Part shown: piece by piece, positions 46,261 to 55,671 of the stretch
How the letters are laid out: every line of letters starts with the position of its first letter
Numbering within the stretch: the stretch's first letter is position 1
Source of the DNA: Mycobacterium gordonae
GTDB lineage: Bacteria > Actinomycetota > Actinomycetes > Mycobacteriales > Mycobacteriaceae
Assembly (NCBI RefSeq): GCF_017086405.1
Contig: NZ_CP070973.1
Span: 3,132,739 to 3,196,738, forward strand
Direction: 5' to 3'
Length of the DNA stretch: 64,000 bases
Position numbers and translations under genes: made by a program
The notes under the pieces: generated by a model
What the model was told of the DNA's origin: nothing
What the model saw: the letters and a program-made list of their open reading frames with translations, nothing else
Databases searched by the model: none

Positions 46261-48405
46261 TCACCACCAACCGGTGACCGCCGCGATCTGGCGGCCCAGT
46301 TCGGGCGCCAGCGTTCGCATGTAAGTCGGTGTCAGGTGATGAGGATCGCGGTAGATCAGGACGTTTCCTTCGACCGCGCGGCAGATGTCGGGCTCACAGA
46401 TCGCGTCGGACAGGTCAATTGGCTTCAGTAGCGGGAACTGCCCGACGAAGTCCAGCGTGCCGTTGTGATCGGACAGCATGTCGGAGCGCTTTACGTCGCA
46501 CGAATCCGAGCCGCGGGCCTTGGCCAGGCAGTCGGCGGGGTTGAAGGGTTGACCGTCCTTGACCAGCCAGGGCGTATCCCGCACGCCGAGGATCGGGATG
46601 TTGTTGTCGGACAACGTTTGCCAAATCCCGATGTAGGTGGCGGGCATCACGTCGCCGGCCTTGATATTCCAGGGTCGGGTCGAGGTGGTGAACACGTAAT
46701 CGGGACGATCGGTGACCAGCTTGGCCATCGTCGCCTCCACCCATTGCCGGCACTGTGGATAAGGCGCGTTGTTACCCATGATCAGCGGGACCTGTTCGGT
46801 AGACAGCGCGCAGCCCATCTTGAGATAGGTCACCACCTTGAAGTGATGCAGCCGGCCGAGCAGATCCAGCGCCGGCAGCCAGTGTTCCGCGTGTGATCCG
46901 CCCGCCAGCGCGATGGTTCGAGGGGCATCGGTGTCGCCGTAGGTGCAGTTGACCACCGTCGGATTGACGAAGTCGCTGATGCACCCGTCCCTGGTGGACA
47001 CGGGAAGGTCCTCTTTGACTTCCAGCACCGTGGGCCGCATCCGCAGTTTGGGCACCCGCACGTGGTTGACCAACGCTCGCGCTCCCGGGTAGTCGGCGGA
47101 ACTCAGGCCGCTGAGCTCCTTGCCGCCGGCGCGCTCGGCGACCAGGTGTTCGCGCCAGGTGAATGATGTCGCCGTCAGGGTGACGCCCAGCAGGGCCACC
47201 ACCGATCCCAGCGCGATCGTCGGTCGGCGCAACCGCTGCTGCCAGGGCACCGACGAGGCGGGCGCGGGCGATGCGCGGTAGCGCAACGGATCCTCGACGT
47301 GCCGGCTGGTCAGGTACGCCAGCACCCCCGACACCAGCAGCACGCCCATGCCCTCGAGCAAGTTGGCGTGGTGGTGGCCGGTGTAGGAGAGCCAGAAGAT
47401 CAGCAGGGGCCAGTGCCACAGGTATAGGGAGTAGGCCATCGCGCCCAGCGTCACCAGCGGTCCGATGGCCAGCATCCGGTTGGGCAGCGGCATCCGGCCG
47501 CGGGTCGCGGGGTCGGCGGCCATGTTGGCTCCGGCCATGATCATCAGCATCGCGGCACCGACCGGTACTAGCGCCCACGGGCCGGGAAACTCCTTCACGC
47601 CGTCGATCAGGGCGCCGCATGACAGGATGGCCCCCAGCGCCATCGTGGCGACCGCCGTCCGCAGCCACATCGGCCAGCGGATATAGGGGACCGCGGCGCC
47701 TACCAGCGCGCCCAGTAACAGCTCCCAGGCCCGGGCAAAGCTGTTGTAGTAAGCGGTCGCCTGGTAGGCGTTGTGGGCGATCACCGCGTAGACGAACGAC
47801 GCCACCGTCAGGGCGCTCAGCAACACCACGAACACCGTCCGCAGGTGTCTGCCCAATGGTTTGCGCAGCAAATAGGTAACGGCGGCGATCGCCAGCAGAA
47901 ACGCCACGTAGAACTGGCCCTGTACCGACATCGACCAGATGTGCTGCAACGGACTGACCGCCTCACCTGCGCGCAGGTAGTCCGCCGCCGAATTGGCCAG
48001 TTCCCAGTTCTGGTAGTAACCGAGGCTGGCCAGGCTCTGGTCGGCGAACGCCTCCCAGCGGGTCTGCGGCTGGATCAGGACGGTGAGCAGCGCACACGCG
48101 GCCAGCACCACGACCAGCGCGGGCAGCAACCGGCGGATCAGGCGGACCACCTCGGTGGCGGGGGACAACTTCCCGCCGAGCGCGGCGCGTAGCACCTTGC
48201 CGCCGAAGAAGAACCCGGACAACGCCAGGAACACGTCGACGCCACCGGACACCCGGCCGAACCAGATGTGGAACGCGGCCACCAGAGCGATCGCGATGCC
48301 GCGCAGACCGTCGAGATCGTGCCGGTAGAAGCCGGACGAAGGCGTGCCCATGCCGCCGGACTGCGCGGTGGCAGCCGGGCTCCGGGACAGGGTGGGCGTC
48401 GGCAT
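46261..48405 (-). CDS. Membrane acyltransferase (acyltransferase 3) with SGNH domain
   Basis: An OafA-like protein of ~714 residues. The first ~370 residues are the acyltransferase-3 membrane domain with about ten hydrophobic segments; FYRHDLDGLRGIAIALVA is its signature and holds the catalytic His. The C-terminal ~250 residues are a periplasmic SGNH domain: block I is AGGSHAEHW and the final Asp/His pair is in DPHHLTPTYMRTL. Such enzymes O-acetylate or succinylate envelope polysaccharides or glycolipids. It closely follows remembered Rv1565c. Start ATG 48405 (GTG 48411 also possible). Position next to treX is suggestive but not proof of a shared substrate. Confidence 0.92.
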   Translation of the reverse strand: MPTPTLSRSPAATAQSGGMGTPSSGFYRHDLDGLRGIAIALVAAFHIWFGRVSGGVDVFLALSGFFFGGKVLRAALGGKLSPATEVVRLIRRLLPALVVVLAACALLTVLIQPQTRWEAFADQSLASLGYYQNWELANSAADYLRAGEAVSPLQHIWSMSVQGQFYVAFLLAIAAVTYLLRKPLGRHLRTVFVVLLSALTVASFVYAVIAHNAYQATAYYNSFARAWELLLGALVGAAVPYIRWPMWLRTAVATMALGAILSCGALIDGVKEFPGPWALVPVGAAMLMIMAGANMAADPATRGRMPLPNRMLAIGPLVTLGAMAYSLYLWHWPLLIFWLSYTGHHHANLLEGMGVLLVSGVLAYLTSRHVEDPLRYRASPAPASSVPWQQRLRRPTIALGSVVALLGVTLTATSFTWREHLVAERAGGKELSGLSSADYPGARALVNHVRVPKLRMRPTVLEVKEDLPVSTRDGCISDFVNPTVVNCTYGDTDAPRTIALAGGSHAEHWLPALDLLGRLHHFKVVTYLKMGCALSTEQVPLIMGNNAPYPQCRQWVEATMAKLVTDRPDYVFTTSTRPWNIKAGDVMPATYIGIWQTLSDNNIPILGVRDTPWLVKDGQPFNPADCLAKARGSDSCDVKRSDMLSDHNGTLDFVGQFPLLKPIDLSDAICEPDICRAVEGNVLIYRDPHHLTPTYMRTLAPELGRQIAAVTGWW

Positions 48406-48429
48406 GGTCACCGAATAACTTACCCAAAA

Positions 48430-48462
48430 CCGCCGCCCGCTCCTTTGCGGAGCAAGCGGCGG
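48430..48462 (-). terminator. Rho-independent-like terminator after ripD
   Basis: On the minus strand, downstream of the ripD stop, a GC-rich hairpin (arms built from CCGCCGC-CGCTCC and GGAGC-GCGGCGG, loop TTTGC) is followed by TTTT. It would separate the ripD transcript from the acyltransferase/tre operon. Confidence 0.6.
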
Positions 48463-48493
48463 CTGGTGGAAATCCGGGAAAGCCCCGGGCGTC

Positions 48494-49390
48494 TTACCGA
48501 GGAGCGGTGACAGCGGGCGCCGGTTGCGCCGGCAGCAGCTGCAGCGGCGGCTGGGGCGTCGGAACCAGCGGAGCCGCGGGCTGGGGGATCACCTGCCGCA
48601 GCGGGGCCTGCGGAGCCGCCTGCTGCTGCAGCGGAGCCTGCTGGACCGGAGCCTGCTGGCCGGGGATGGTTTGGGCGGGAGCTTGTTGGCCGGGGATGGT
48701 TTGGGCGGGAGCTTGTTGGCCGGGGATGGTTTGGGCGGGAGCTTGTTGGCCGGGGATGGTTTGGGCGGGAGCTTGTTGGCCGGGGATGGTTTGGGCCGGG
48801 GCTTGTTGGCCGGGGATGGTTTGGGCGGGAGCTTGTTGGCCGGGGATGGTTTGGGCCGGAGCCGGCTGCACCGGGCCTGTCTGCAACGAATTGGTCCCCA
48901 GGATCCGAACCAGGTACGGGGCCATGCCACTGGCGCGCACCGGGGAGACCTGCACGACATCGCCGACCTCGAGCATCTGCCCGTTCCCCAGGTACATTGC
49001 GACGCTCTGGGTGCCTTCAGGGCCGTAGAAGATCAGATCAGCCTTGCGGGCCTGCTGCGGAAGCACCTTCTCGCCTACCCGGTACATCTGGCCCGAGGAG
49101 CGCGGCAACTTCAGGCCGGCGCCGGCGTAGGCGTACTGGATCAGGCCCGATGCGTCGAAGCCGACCGTGTTGATGCCCGACCCGGTACCGCGGGTGGGGC
49201 CAGAGACACCGCCGCCTGCCCAGGAGAACGGCACGCCGCGCTGCGAGAGTCCCCGCGCGATCACGGTGTCAGCGACCTGCTGATAGTCATTGCTTCGGGT
49301 GTAGGGGTCTGCGGAGGCGATGCCCGCGACGGTCACCATCGGCGCCACGAACATCACCAGCCCGATCGCGAAGGCGTAGACGCGTTTCAT
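48494..49390 (-). CDS. ripD: RipD, non-catalytic NlpC/P60 peptidoglycan-binding protein
   Basis: A 298-residue secreted protein. The signal peptide (MKRVYAFAIGLVMFVAPMV, cleaved after ASA) is followed by a ~130-residue NlpC/P60 domain. The active-site Cys of the family is Ala here (Ala80 in VGFDASGLIQYAYAG) and the His is Ser (Ser129 in GTQSVAMYLGNG), so it should bind but not cut peptidoglycan, as described for M. tuberculosis RipD (Rv1566c). The tail holds seven copies of APAQTIPGQQ, then Gln/Pro-rich sequence. Two ribosome-binding-like AGGAAACG tracts precede ATG 49390. It is expected in the periplasm or cell wall. Confidence 0.93.
   Translation of the reverse strand: MKRVYAFAIGLVMFVAPMVTVAGIASADPYTRSNDYQQVADTVIARGLSQRGVPFSWAGGGVSGPTRGTGSGINTVGFDASGLIQYAYAGAGLKLPRSSGQMYRVGEKVLPQQARKADLIFYGPEGTQSVAMYLGNGQMLEVGDVVQVSPVRASGMAPYLVRILGTNSLQTGPVQPAPAQTIPGQQAPAQTIPGQQAPAQTIPGQQAPAQTIPGQQAPAQTIPGQQAPAQTIPGQQAPAQTIPGQQAPVQQAPLQQQAAPQAPLRQVIPQPAAPLVPTPQPPLQLLPAQPAPAVTAPR
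48661..48870. repeat. Seven 30-bp tandem repeats inside ripD
   Basis: Seven in-frame 30-bp units encode the decapeptide APAQTIPGQQ. Copies are almost identical at the DNA level, with small changes in the fifth and seventh. The multiple-of-three period keeps the protein in frame, so copy number can vary like a VNTR. It is not CRISPR. Confidence 0.92.
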
Positions 49391-49714
49391 TTCGTTTCCT
49401 CGTTTCCTGGGGCCGGGTGGCCCCTCTGTGCCTCAGCGCGGTGACCGCGCGCATCCGCGCCGTTCAGGTGCGAAGGGCCGCCTCTTCGGGGCCGAGCGCC
49501 GCTGGACTTGATGGGGTGAGTCATCCAGTTAGCCGGAGTTAAATCACACCAGTCACTACAGACACTTTGACAACAGAGATAGGTGGCCGCCAGAGCGGCG
49601 AAACATTATTTGTAGGACCGTGACCGCACGGTGATAGGAACGGTCAATCCCGTGATGGCAGTTGTGATTTCGGTCTCAAAGATGATGCCGCCGCGTGATG
49701 TGGTCCGGGCGGCG
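49391..49714. other. Possible structured leader upstream of ripD
   Basis: This 324-bp spacer contains the ripD promoter and untranslated leader (minus strand). Two stable hairpins lie close to ripD: GGGGCC-GGGT-GGCCCC (49409-49424) and GCGCGG-TGA-CCGCGC (49436-49450). Rpf and NlpC/P60 genes of actinobacteria often have c-di-AMP riboswitches. I saw a CCGGCTAACTGG block on the minus strand near 49530, but not the full ordered set of conserved elements, so I do not call one. Confidence 0.4.
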
Positions 49715-50122
49715 TCAGCGACCGAAAGTGTTGCTGAAATCGGTCAGGGCGTGGCCCGCTACGGAGGCGAGGCTCAGCACGCCTACCGAGACGATTGGCC
49801 AAAAGGACATGAACCAGCCCTTCACCAGCGACACGAACGGGCCCAGCAGGGCGGCGGTCCCAGCTGCGCCGATGCCGCCCCACACCAGCGGGTAGATGTA
49901 GTAATTCAGGCCGAATGGCACCATCGGGCAGTCGTCGCCCTGGCAGACGTTGTCGGTGAAGGCAAACAGCCGGGTGGGCCAGTCGGTCATGGTGACCGCG
50001 GCGATCAACAACCCCAACAGCACGAACATGGTGACGACGTCCCAAGGAACCAGGCGCAGCCTGATCACCCGCGGCGGGTCGACTGCCTTGTCCGTGTCAG
50101 GGGACTGATCCGGTGCTGCCAT
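49715..50122 (-). CDS. Small membrane protein (Rv1567c-like)
   Basis: A 135-residue protein with about three hydrophobic segments: [36 protein letters not shown] and [20 protein letters not shown]. Between the first two lies an outer loop with CQGDDCP, a possible disulfide or metal site. Function is unknown. ATG 50122 is chosen because it starts the polar tail [14 protein letters not shown]; an extension to 50164 adds 14 residues. It is divergent from bioA with a 61-bp gap, so their promoters overlap. Confidence 0.75.
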   Translation of the reverse strand: MAAPDQSPDTDKAVDPPRVIRLRLVPWDVVTMFVLLGLLIAAVTMTDWPTRLFAFTDNVCQGDDCPMVPFGLNYYIYPLVWGGIGAAGTAALLGPFVSLVKGWFMSFWPIVSVGVLSLASVAGHALTDFSNTFGR

Positions 50123-50183
50123 GCCCTGCATGCTTCCCGATGGCGGGGTTTTCTGCGACCGCAACCGACTAGTGTCGGCATCC

Positions 50184-51497
50184 GTGGCAGCGGCCGGAAA
50201 AGCGGAACCCGGGTTGACGCCCGCCCAGATCAGCGCGATCGACGCCGCTCACCTGTGGCACCCCTACAGCACCATCGGCCGCGAAGCGATACCGCCGCTG
50301 GTGGCTGTGGCCGCTCACGGCGCCTGGCTGACGCTGATTCGCGACGGCCATCCGGTGCAGGCGCTGGATGCGATGAGCTCCTGGTGGACCGCGATCCACG
50401 GCCACGGCCACCCGGTTCTCGACGCGGCGATGACCGCCCAGCTGGACACCATGAACCACGTCATGTTCGGCGGCCTGACGCACGAGCCGGCGGCCCGGTT
50501 GGCCCAGTTGCTGGTGCAGATCACCCCGGCGGGCCTGGACACCGTGTTCTTCAGTGACTCCGGGTCGGTGTCGGTGGAAGTCGCGGTCAAAATGGCGCTG
50601 CAGTACTGGCGCAGCCTGGACCAACCGGCCAAGCACCGGCTGATGACCTGGCGCGGCGGCTATCACGGCGACACGTTCACGCCGATGAGCGTCTGTGACC
50701 CCGAGGGCGGCATGCACTCGCTATGGGCCGACGTGCTGAATCCGCAGGTCTTCGCCCCGCAGGTGCCGCGCGCTTACGACCCTGCCTACAGCGCGGCTTT
50801 CGAGGCTCAACTGGCCGAACATGCGGCCGAACTGGCCGCTGTCATCGTCGAGCCCGTCGTGCAGGGCGCGGGCGGCATGCGCTTCCACGACCCGCGCTAC
50901 CTGACCGACCTGCGTGACATCTGCCGGCGGCACCGGGTGCTGCTGATCTTCGACGAGATCGCCACCGGCTTCGGTCGCACCGGTGAGCTCTTCGCCGCTG
51001 ACCACACCGGCGTCAGCCCGGACATCATGTGCGTCGGCAAGGCGCTCACCGGGGGATACCTCAGCCTGGCCGCAACCCTGTGCAGCGCGGACATCGCAAA
51101 CACCGTCAGCGCCGGTACCGCCGGCGCCCTGATGCACGGGCCGACGTTCATGGCCAACCCGCTGGCGTGCGCGGTGTCGGTGGCCAGTGTCGAGGTATTG
51201 CTGGCCCAGGACTGGCGGTCCCGGGTCGCGGCGATCGCCACCGGGTTGACCGACGGACTGGAGCCGGCTCGCGCGTTGGCGGGGGTCGCCGACGTACGAG
51301 TCTGCGGCGGGATCGGCGTCATCGAGTGCGAGCGGGCGGTGGACCTTGCCGTGGCGACGCCCGCGGCGCTGGACTGCGGGGTGTGGCTGCGCCCGTTCCG
51401 CAACCTGGTGTATGCGATGCCGCCGTACGTCTGCACGGCTGACGAGATCGCGCAGATCACCTCGGCGATGGTGCAGGTTGCGCGACTCGTAGTCTGA
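50184..51497 (+). CDS. bioA: Adenosylmethionine-8-amino-7-oxononanoate aminotransferase
   Basis: A 437-residue PLP aminotransferase that uses S-adenosylmethionine to convert KAPA to DAPA in biotin synthesis. [14 protein letters not shown] starts the fold, [11 protein letters not shown] and GGYHGDTF are substrate- and PLP-contacting blocks, [14 protein letters not shown] holds the Asp that binds the pyridine nitrogen, and [12 protein letters not shown] holds the Schiff-base Lys. GTG 50184 gives the same length as I remember for M. tuberculosis BioA (Rv1568); the frame is open further upstream but there it would overlap the divergent gene. First gene of bioA-bioF-bioD-2H, with 6-bp or smaller gaps. 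Confidence 0.95.
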   Translation: MAAAGKAEPGLTPAQISAIDAAHLWHPYSTIGREAIPPLVAVAAHGAWLTLIRDGHPVQALDAMSSWWTAIHGHGHPVLDAAMTAQLDTMNHVMFGGLTHEPAARLAQLLVQITPAGLDTVFFSDSGSVSVEVAVKMALQYWRSLDQPAKHRLMTWRGGYHGDTFTPMSVCDPEGGMHSLWADVLNPQVFAPQVPRAYDPAYSAAFEAQLAEHAAELAAVIVEPVVQGAGGMRFHDPRYLTDLRDICRRHRVLLIFDEIATGFGRTGELFAADHTGVSPDIMCVGKALTGGYLSLAATLCSADIANTVSAGTAGALMHGPTFMANPLACAVSVASVEVLLAQDWRSRVAAIATGLTDGLEPARALAGVADVRVCGGIGVIECERAVDLAVATPAALDCGVWLRPFRNLVYAMPPYVCTADEIAQITSAMVQVARLVV

Positions 51498-51503
51498 TCA
51501 CCG

Positions 51504-52649
51504 ATGAAGTCAACCGAGACGTCCCCGTTGGCCTGGCTGGAAGGGGTGGAGATCCAGCGCCGTCAGGCCGGGCTGCGCCGTTCCCTGCGGCCGCGGTCGC
51601 CGGTGAGCACCGAACTCGACCTGGCCTCCAACGACTACCTCGGACTGTCCCAACATCCCGATGTCATCGATGGCGGCGTCCAGGCCCTGCGTGTGTGGGG
51701 TGCCGGTGCCACGGGGTCGCGCCTGGTCACCGGAGACACCGAGTTGCACGCGCAGTTCGAGGCCGAGCTTGCCGACTACGTCGGCGCCGCCGCGGGTCTG
51801 GTGTTCTCCTCCGGCTACACCGCCAATCTGGGCGCCGTCGTCAGTCTGTCCGGCCCCGGCTCGCTGCTGGTGTCCGATGCTCATTCGCACGCCTCGCTGG
51901 TCGACGCCTGCCGGTTGTCCCGGGCGCGGGTGGTGGTGACGCCAAGCCGCGACGTGGCTGCCGTCGACGCCGCGCTGGGATCGCGCGACGAGGAGCGCGC
52001 CGTCGTCATCACCGACTCGGTGTTCAGTGCCGACGGGGCGCTGGCGCCGCTGCGCGAGCTGCACGACGTGTGCCGGCGCCATCGCGCGTTGCTGATCGTG
52101 GACGAGGCGCACGGTTTCGGGGTGCGTGGCGGTGGGCGCGGCCTGCTGCACGAGGTCGGGCTGGCTGGTTCGCCCGACGTGGTCGTCACCACGACGTTGT
52201 CTAAGGCTCTGGGTAGTCAGGGCGGCGTGGTCCTTGGACCGGCCGAGGTGCGGGCTCATCTGATCGACGCGGCGCGGCCGTTCATCTTCGACACCGGCTT
52301 GGCGCCCGCCGCGGTCGGCGCCGCGCTGGCGGCGCTGCGGCTGCTCAAGGGGGAGCCCTGGCGGCCTGCGGCGGTACTCGGCCACGCGGCCGAACTGGCG
52401 CGGGCCTGTGGTGTCGCCGAGGTTCCGCAGTCGGCAGTGGTGTCGGTGATCCTCGGCGATCCCGAGGTGGCGCTGGCCGCCGCGACAGCCTGCCTGGACG
52501 CCGGTGTCAGGGTGGGTTGCTTCCGGCCTCCGACGGTGCCCGCCGGGACCTCGCGGCTGCGACTCACCGCGCGCGCCTCCCTGAGCGCCGACGAACTCGA
52601 CCTGGCGCGGCGCGTGCTCGCTGACGTGCTGTCGGGCGTCCGGCGTTGA
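51504..52649 (+). CDS. bioF: 8-amino-7-oxononanoate synthase
   Basis: A 381-residue alpha-oxoamine synthase that condenses L-alanine with pimeloyl-ACP or pimeloyl-CoA to give [15 protein letters not shown] is the early signature, [16 protein letters not shown] holds the His that stacks on [14 protein letters not shown] holds the Asp, and [16 protein letters not shown] carries the PLP Lys. It matches bioF1 (Rv1569). The gene starts 6 bp after bioA, and its stop overlaps the bioD TTG start, so expression is coupled. Confidence 0.95.
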   Translation: MKSTETSPLAWLEGVEIQRRQAGLRRSLRPRSPVSTELDLASNDYLGLSQHPDVIDGGVQALRVWGAGATGSRLVTGDTELHAQFEAELADYVGAAAGLVFSSGYTANLGAVVSLSGPGSLLVSDAHSHASLVDACRLSRARVVVTPSRDVAAVDAALGSRDEERAVVITDSVFSADGALAPLRELHDVCRRHRALLIVDEAHGFGVRGGGRGLLHEVGLAGSPDVVVTTTLSKALGSQGGVVLGPAEVRAHLIDAARPFIFDTGLAPAAVGAALAALRLLKGEPWRPAAVLGHAAELARACGVAEVPQSAVVSVILGDPEVALAAATACLDAGVRVGCFRPPTVPAGTSRLRLTARASLSADELDLARRVLADVLSGVRR

Positions 52650-53320
52650 CCATCCTGGTCGTCACCGGGACCGATACCGGCGTCGGAAAGACGATCGCGA
52701 CTGCCGCGCTGGCGTCGCGTGCGCGCCGCCTCGACATCGATGTGGCGGTGTGTAAGCCCGCCCAGACCGGCACCGCCGATGGCGACGACGACCTCGCCGA
52801 GGTGGGCCGGCTGTCCGGTGTCACCGAACTGGCCGGCTTGGCGCGCTATCCGCTGCCCATGTCGCCGGTGGCCGCGGCCGAGCAGGCCGGCATGTCGCTG
52901 CCCCGCCGCGAGGACGTGCTGCGCCTGATCCGTGGGCTGGACCGGCCGGGACGGTTGACGTTGGTGGAGGGTGCCGGCGGACTACTGGTTGAACTCGCCG
53001 CCGGGGGTGTCACCCTGCGAGATCTCGCCGTCGACCTCGGCGCGACCGCGCTGGTGGTGGCCCGGGCCGGCCTGGGCACCCTCAACCACACGGCGCTCAC
53101 GCTGGAAGCGCTTGCCGTACGGGGGATTCCGTGTGCCGGCGTGGTGATCGGCAGCTGGCCGGCTCAGCCAGGTTTGGTCGAGTCCTCCAATCGGTCGGCA
53201 CTGCAAGCGCTGGCGCCCGTGCGTGCGGTGCTTCCGGCGCAAGCCAGCGTCGCCGGTGACTTCGCGGCCGTCAGCGCGGCGGCGTTCGACGCTGACTGGG
53301 TGCGGTCCCTGGTGTCCTGA
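52646..53320 (+). CDS. bioD: Dethiobiotin synthetase
   Basis: A 224-residue ATP-dependent carboxylase that closes the ureido ring of dethiobiotin from DAPA and CO2. The P-loop is GTDTGVGKT (residues 8-16), CKPAQTG is the substrate-lysine block, and [12 protein letters not shown] is the second conserved segment. It matches Rv1570. The start codon is TTG 52646, inside the bioF stop (TTGA overlap), and the stop overlaps the next ATG (TGATG). Confidence 0.95.
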   Translation: MTILVVTGTDTGVGKTIATAALASRARRLDIDVAVCKPAQTGTADGDDDLAEVGRLSGVTELAGLARYPLPMSPVAAAEQAGMSLPRREDVLRLIRGLDRPGRLTLVEGAGGLLVELAAGGVTLRDLAVDLGATALVVARAGLGTLNHTALTLEALAVRGIPCAGVVIGSWPAQPGLVESSNRSALQALAPVRAVLPAQASVAGDFAAVSAAAFDADWVRSLVS

Positions 53321-53838
53321 TGGCACATTCCATCGAGCTGCTCTTCGACCCCGACACCGAGGCCGTGCTGCGGCGCATGTGGGACGACCTGGGCGCGTTG
53401 AAAAAGGCGGGGCTGGCCATCCGGATTCCGCCCGGACGGCCGCATGTGACGGTCGCGGTCGCGCAACGCATCGCCCCTGACGTCGACGAACTGCTGATTC
53501 CGGTGGCGCGCGAGCTGCCGGTGCGCTGCGTGATCGGCGCACCCGTGTTGTTCGGCCGGGCCAACGTCGTATTCACCCGGTTGATCGTGCCGTCGCGCGC
53601 CCTGCTGGACCTGCACGCCGAGGTACATCGGCTGTGCGGCCCGCACCTGGTCCCGGAGCCGATGGCCAACAGCCTGCCCGGACAGTGGACCGCGCACGTC
53701 ACGCTGGCCCGCCGAATGGACGTCGCGCATCTGGGCGCGGCGCTGGCGATAGCGGGCCGGCCGGCGCAGTTCGAGGGCTGCTTCGCCGGATTGCGCCGCT
53801 GGGATGGCGACCAGCGCGTCGAGTACCCGATCGGCTGA
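53320..53838 (+). CDS. 2H phosphoesterase-like protein (Rv1571-like)
   Basis: A 172-residue protein of the 2'-5' RNA ligase/2H phosphoesterase fold. Two H-x-T motifs define the active site: PHVTVAVAQ and AHVTLARRM. The ATG shares a base with the bioD stop, so it is translated as the fourth member of the bio operon, as in M. tuberculosis (Rv1571). The family processes cyclic phosphates or 2'-5' bonds; why it is linked to biotin genes is not known to me. It is convergent with the PE_PGRS gene, with a 2-bp gap. Confidence 0.88.
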   Translation: MAHSIELLFDPDTEAVLRRMWDDLGALKKAGLAIRIPPGRPHVTVAVAQRIAPDVDELLIPVARELPVRCVIGAPVLFGRANVVFTRLIVPSRALLDLHAEVHRLCGPHLVPEPMANSLPGQWTAHVTLARRMDVAHLGAALAIAGRPAQFEGCFAGLRRWDGDQRVEYPIG

Positions 53839-53840
53839 CG

Positions 53841-55562
53841 TCAGCCGGGTTGGCCGGGCTTGCCGACCGCACCCGGTACGCCGTCGGCGCCCTTTTGGCC
53901 GACCTGTCCATCCGCGCCACCGGTGCCCTTCGTGCCTGCTGCACCCCCGTCGCCGCCGAGTCCTACCCCACCGCCGTGGCCGGCAGCGCCGCCGGCGCCG
54001 AATCCGCCCGAGTGGCCGAACAGTCCACCGGCGCCGCCCGCGCCGCCGTTGCCGCCGTTGCCTCCGTCGCCGCCGTTGCCTCCGTCGCCGCCGTTGCCTC
54101 CGTCGCCGCCGTTGCCTCCGACACCGACACCGGCTCCGGGAAAGATGCCACTGTCAGCGCCGCCCTGACCGCCGGTACCGCCGTGGCCGCCAGAAGCGCC
54201 GGCGCCCCCGTCGCCGGCAAGTCCGCCGGCGCCGCCACCACCACCGTCGCCGAACAACAGCCCGCCATGACCACCAGCACCGCCGACCCCGCCGGAACCA
54301 CCGGTGCCACCCGCCGCGCCGACGCCGCCGGTACCGCCCCTGCCACCCGCGCCACCGAAGATGAGATTCGGATCCCCGAATGGATCGAACATCGCACTCG
54401 GGCCGCCCGTGCCTCCGTTGCCGCCCGCGGCGCCGGTGCCCCCGGTGCCACCCGCGCCCCCGGTGCCGGAGGAACTCAATGGGTTAGCGGAGTAACCCCC
54501 ACCGCCATTTCCGCCGTCTCCGCCGGTCGCGCCCGCGCCGCCGGACCCGCCGGCACCACCGTTACCCGCGATCGCCGTGCCGGTACCGGCCAAGTCAACT
54601 GCATAGCCCCCTGCGCCGCCGTGGCCGCCGGGTGCACCGGGTCCGCCGAGCCCGCCGGCACCGCCATTGCCGGCGAAGGCGTTGACGATGCCCGCTTCAC
54701 CGCTATAGCCTCCTCGGCCGCCGTCGCCTCCGGTTACACCGGTCGCGTTACCCGCAGCGCCATCCTGCCCGTTGCTCGCCGGGCCAGAAGAGCTGTCAGT
54801 GCCGTTGGCGCCAGTCGCCGCCTGGCCGACGGGTGTAGCGGGAAGGGGATTGCCGCTCGTGCCGGTCGCGCCTTGGCCGCCCGCGCCGCCGGCCCCGCCG
54901 TTGCCGAACAACACGCCGGCGTTGCCGCCGGCGCCGCCGTTGCCGCCGTAACCGCCGGCCACGGTGGCGGCCCCGCCAGCGCCGCCGGACCCACCGTTGC
55001 CGTATAGCAAACCGCCGCTGCCGCCGGTACCGCCCGGCGCGCTGCTCCCGCCAGCGCCCCCAACACCGCCATTGCCCAGGAGTCCGGCGGCCCCGCCATT
55101 GCCGCCGCGCTGGCCCGCTCCGCCAGACGCGCCATTACCGCCGTTGCCGAAGAGCAGCCCGCCCGCCTCGCCGGCCTGGCCCGGCGTTGCGCCGTTGTTT
55201 CCGTCACCGATCAGTGGGCGTCCCAGCAGGGCCCGGGCCGGCGCGTTGACCACATCCAGGACCGCCTGGAGGGGCGAGGCATTAGCGGCCTCAGCCGCGG
55301 CGTACAGGTTGCCGCCGGCGGACAGGGCGCGGGCGAACTGGGCGTGAAATGCCGCGGCCTTGGCGCTGACCTCGTGATATTGCTGGGCGTGCGCGCCGAA
55401 CGCGGCGGCAATCGCCGTCGACACGTCGTCGGCAGCCGCGGTCACGATCGTCGTCGTCGACGATGTCGCTGCGGCGTTGGCCGTGCTGAGCGTCGACTCA
55501 ATGCTGGTCAAGTCTGCTGCTGCCGCCGCTATCACGTCGGGCGCTGCACTTAGAAACGACAT
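53841..55562 (-). CDS. PE_PGRS family protein
   Basis: A 573-residue PE_PGRS protein. The PE domain ([17 protein letters not shown], with PD in place of the canonical PE dipeptide) has the usual [19 protein letters not shown] helix. A linker ([25 protein letters not shown]) leads to a long Gly-Gly-x repeat region (GGAGGxGG units, including a run of GGDGGN repeats). The tail turns collagen-like ([16 protein letters not shown]). Such proteins are exported by ESX-5 to the cell surface. In H37Rv the REP13E12/phiRv1 prophage region lies between Rv1571 and bioB; here this gene and a membrane operon occupy the gap. Confidence 0.93.
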   Translation of the reverse strand: MSFLSAAPDVIAAAAADLTSIESTLSTANAAATSSTTTIVTAAADDVSTAIAAAFGAHAQQYHEVSAKAAAFHAQFARALSAGGNLYAAAEAANASPLQAVLDVVNAPARALLGRPLIGDGNNGATPGQAGEAGGLLFGNGGNGASGGAGQRGGNGGAAGLLGNGGVGGAGGSSAPGGTGGSGGLLYGNGGSGGAGGAATVAGGYGGNGGAGGNAGVLFGNGGAGGAGGQGATGTSGNPLPATPVGQAATGANGTDSSSGPASNGQDGAAGNATGVTGGDGGRGGYSGEAGIVNAFAGNGGAGGLGGPGAPGGHGGAGGYAVDLAGTGTAIAGNGGAGGSGGAGATGGDGGNGGGGYSANPLSSSGTGGAGGTGGTGAAGGNGGTGGPSAMFDPFGDPNLIFGGAGGRGGTGGVGAAGGTGGSGGVGGAGGHGGLLFGDGGGGGAGGLAGDGGAGASGGHGGTGGQGGADSGIFPGAGVGVGGNGGDGGNGGDGGNGGDGGNGGNGGAGGAGGLFGHSGGFGAGGAAGHGGGVGLGGDGGAAGTKGTGGADGQVGQKGADGVPGAVGKPGQPG

Positions 55563-55671
55563 CACGTACTCCCAGCGGTCATACGAAGCCGCAAGCCGCG
55601 GTGGCTTCGAGGGGATTCAGAGAGTGAACTGTAGCTGCCGATCCTGCGCTGAAGTGGTGTTTTCGGGCTGA

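Noticed and set aside
48661..48870. CRISPR-like 30-bp repeats
   Set aside because: They are contiguous, in-frame coding repeats within ripD.
49631..50557. 308-residue plus-strand frame opposite the small membrane protein and the bioA start
   Set aside because: It crosses from the antisense of one gene into a wrong frame of bioA; no domain features.
53634..55007. 457-residue Ala/Arg-rich frame opposite the PE_PGRS gene
   Set aside because: It is a shadow of the Gly-rich repeat on the other strand.
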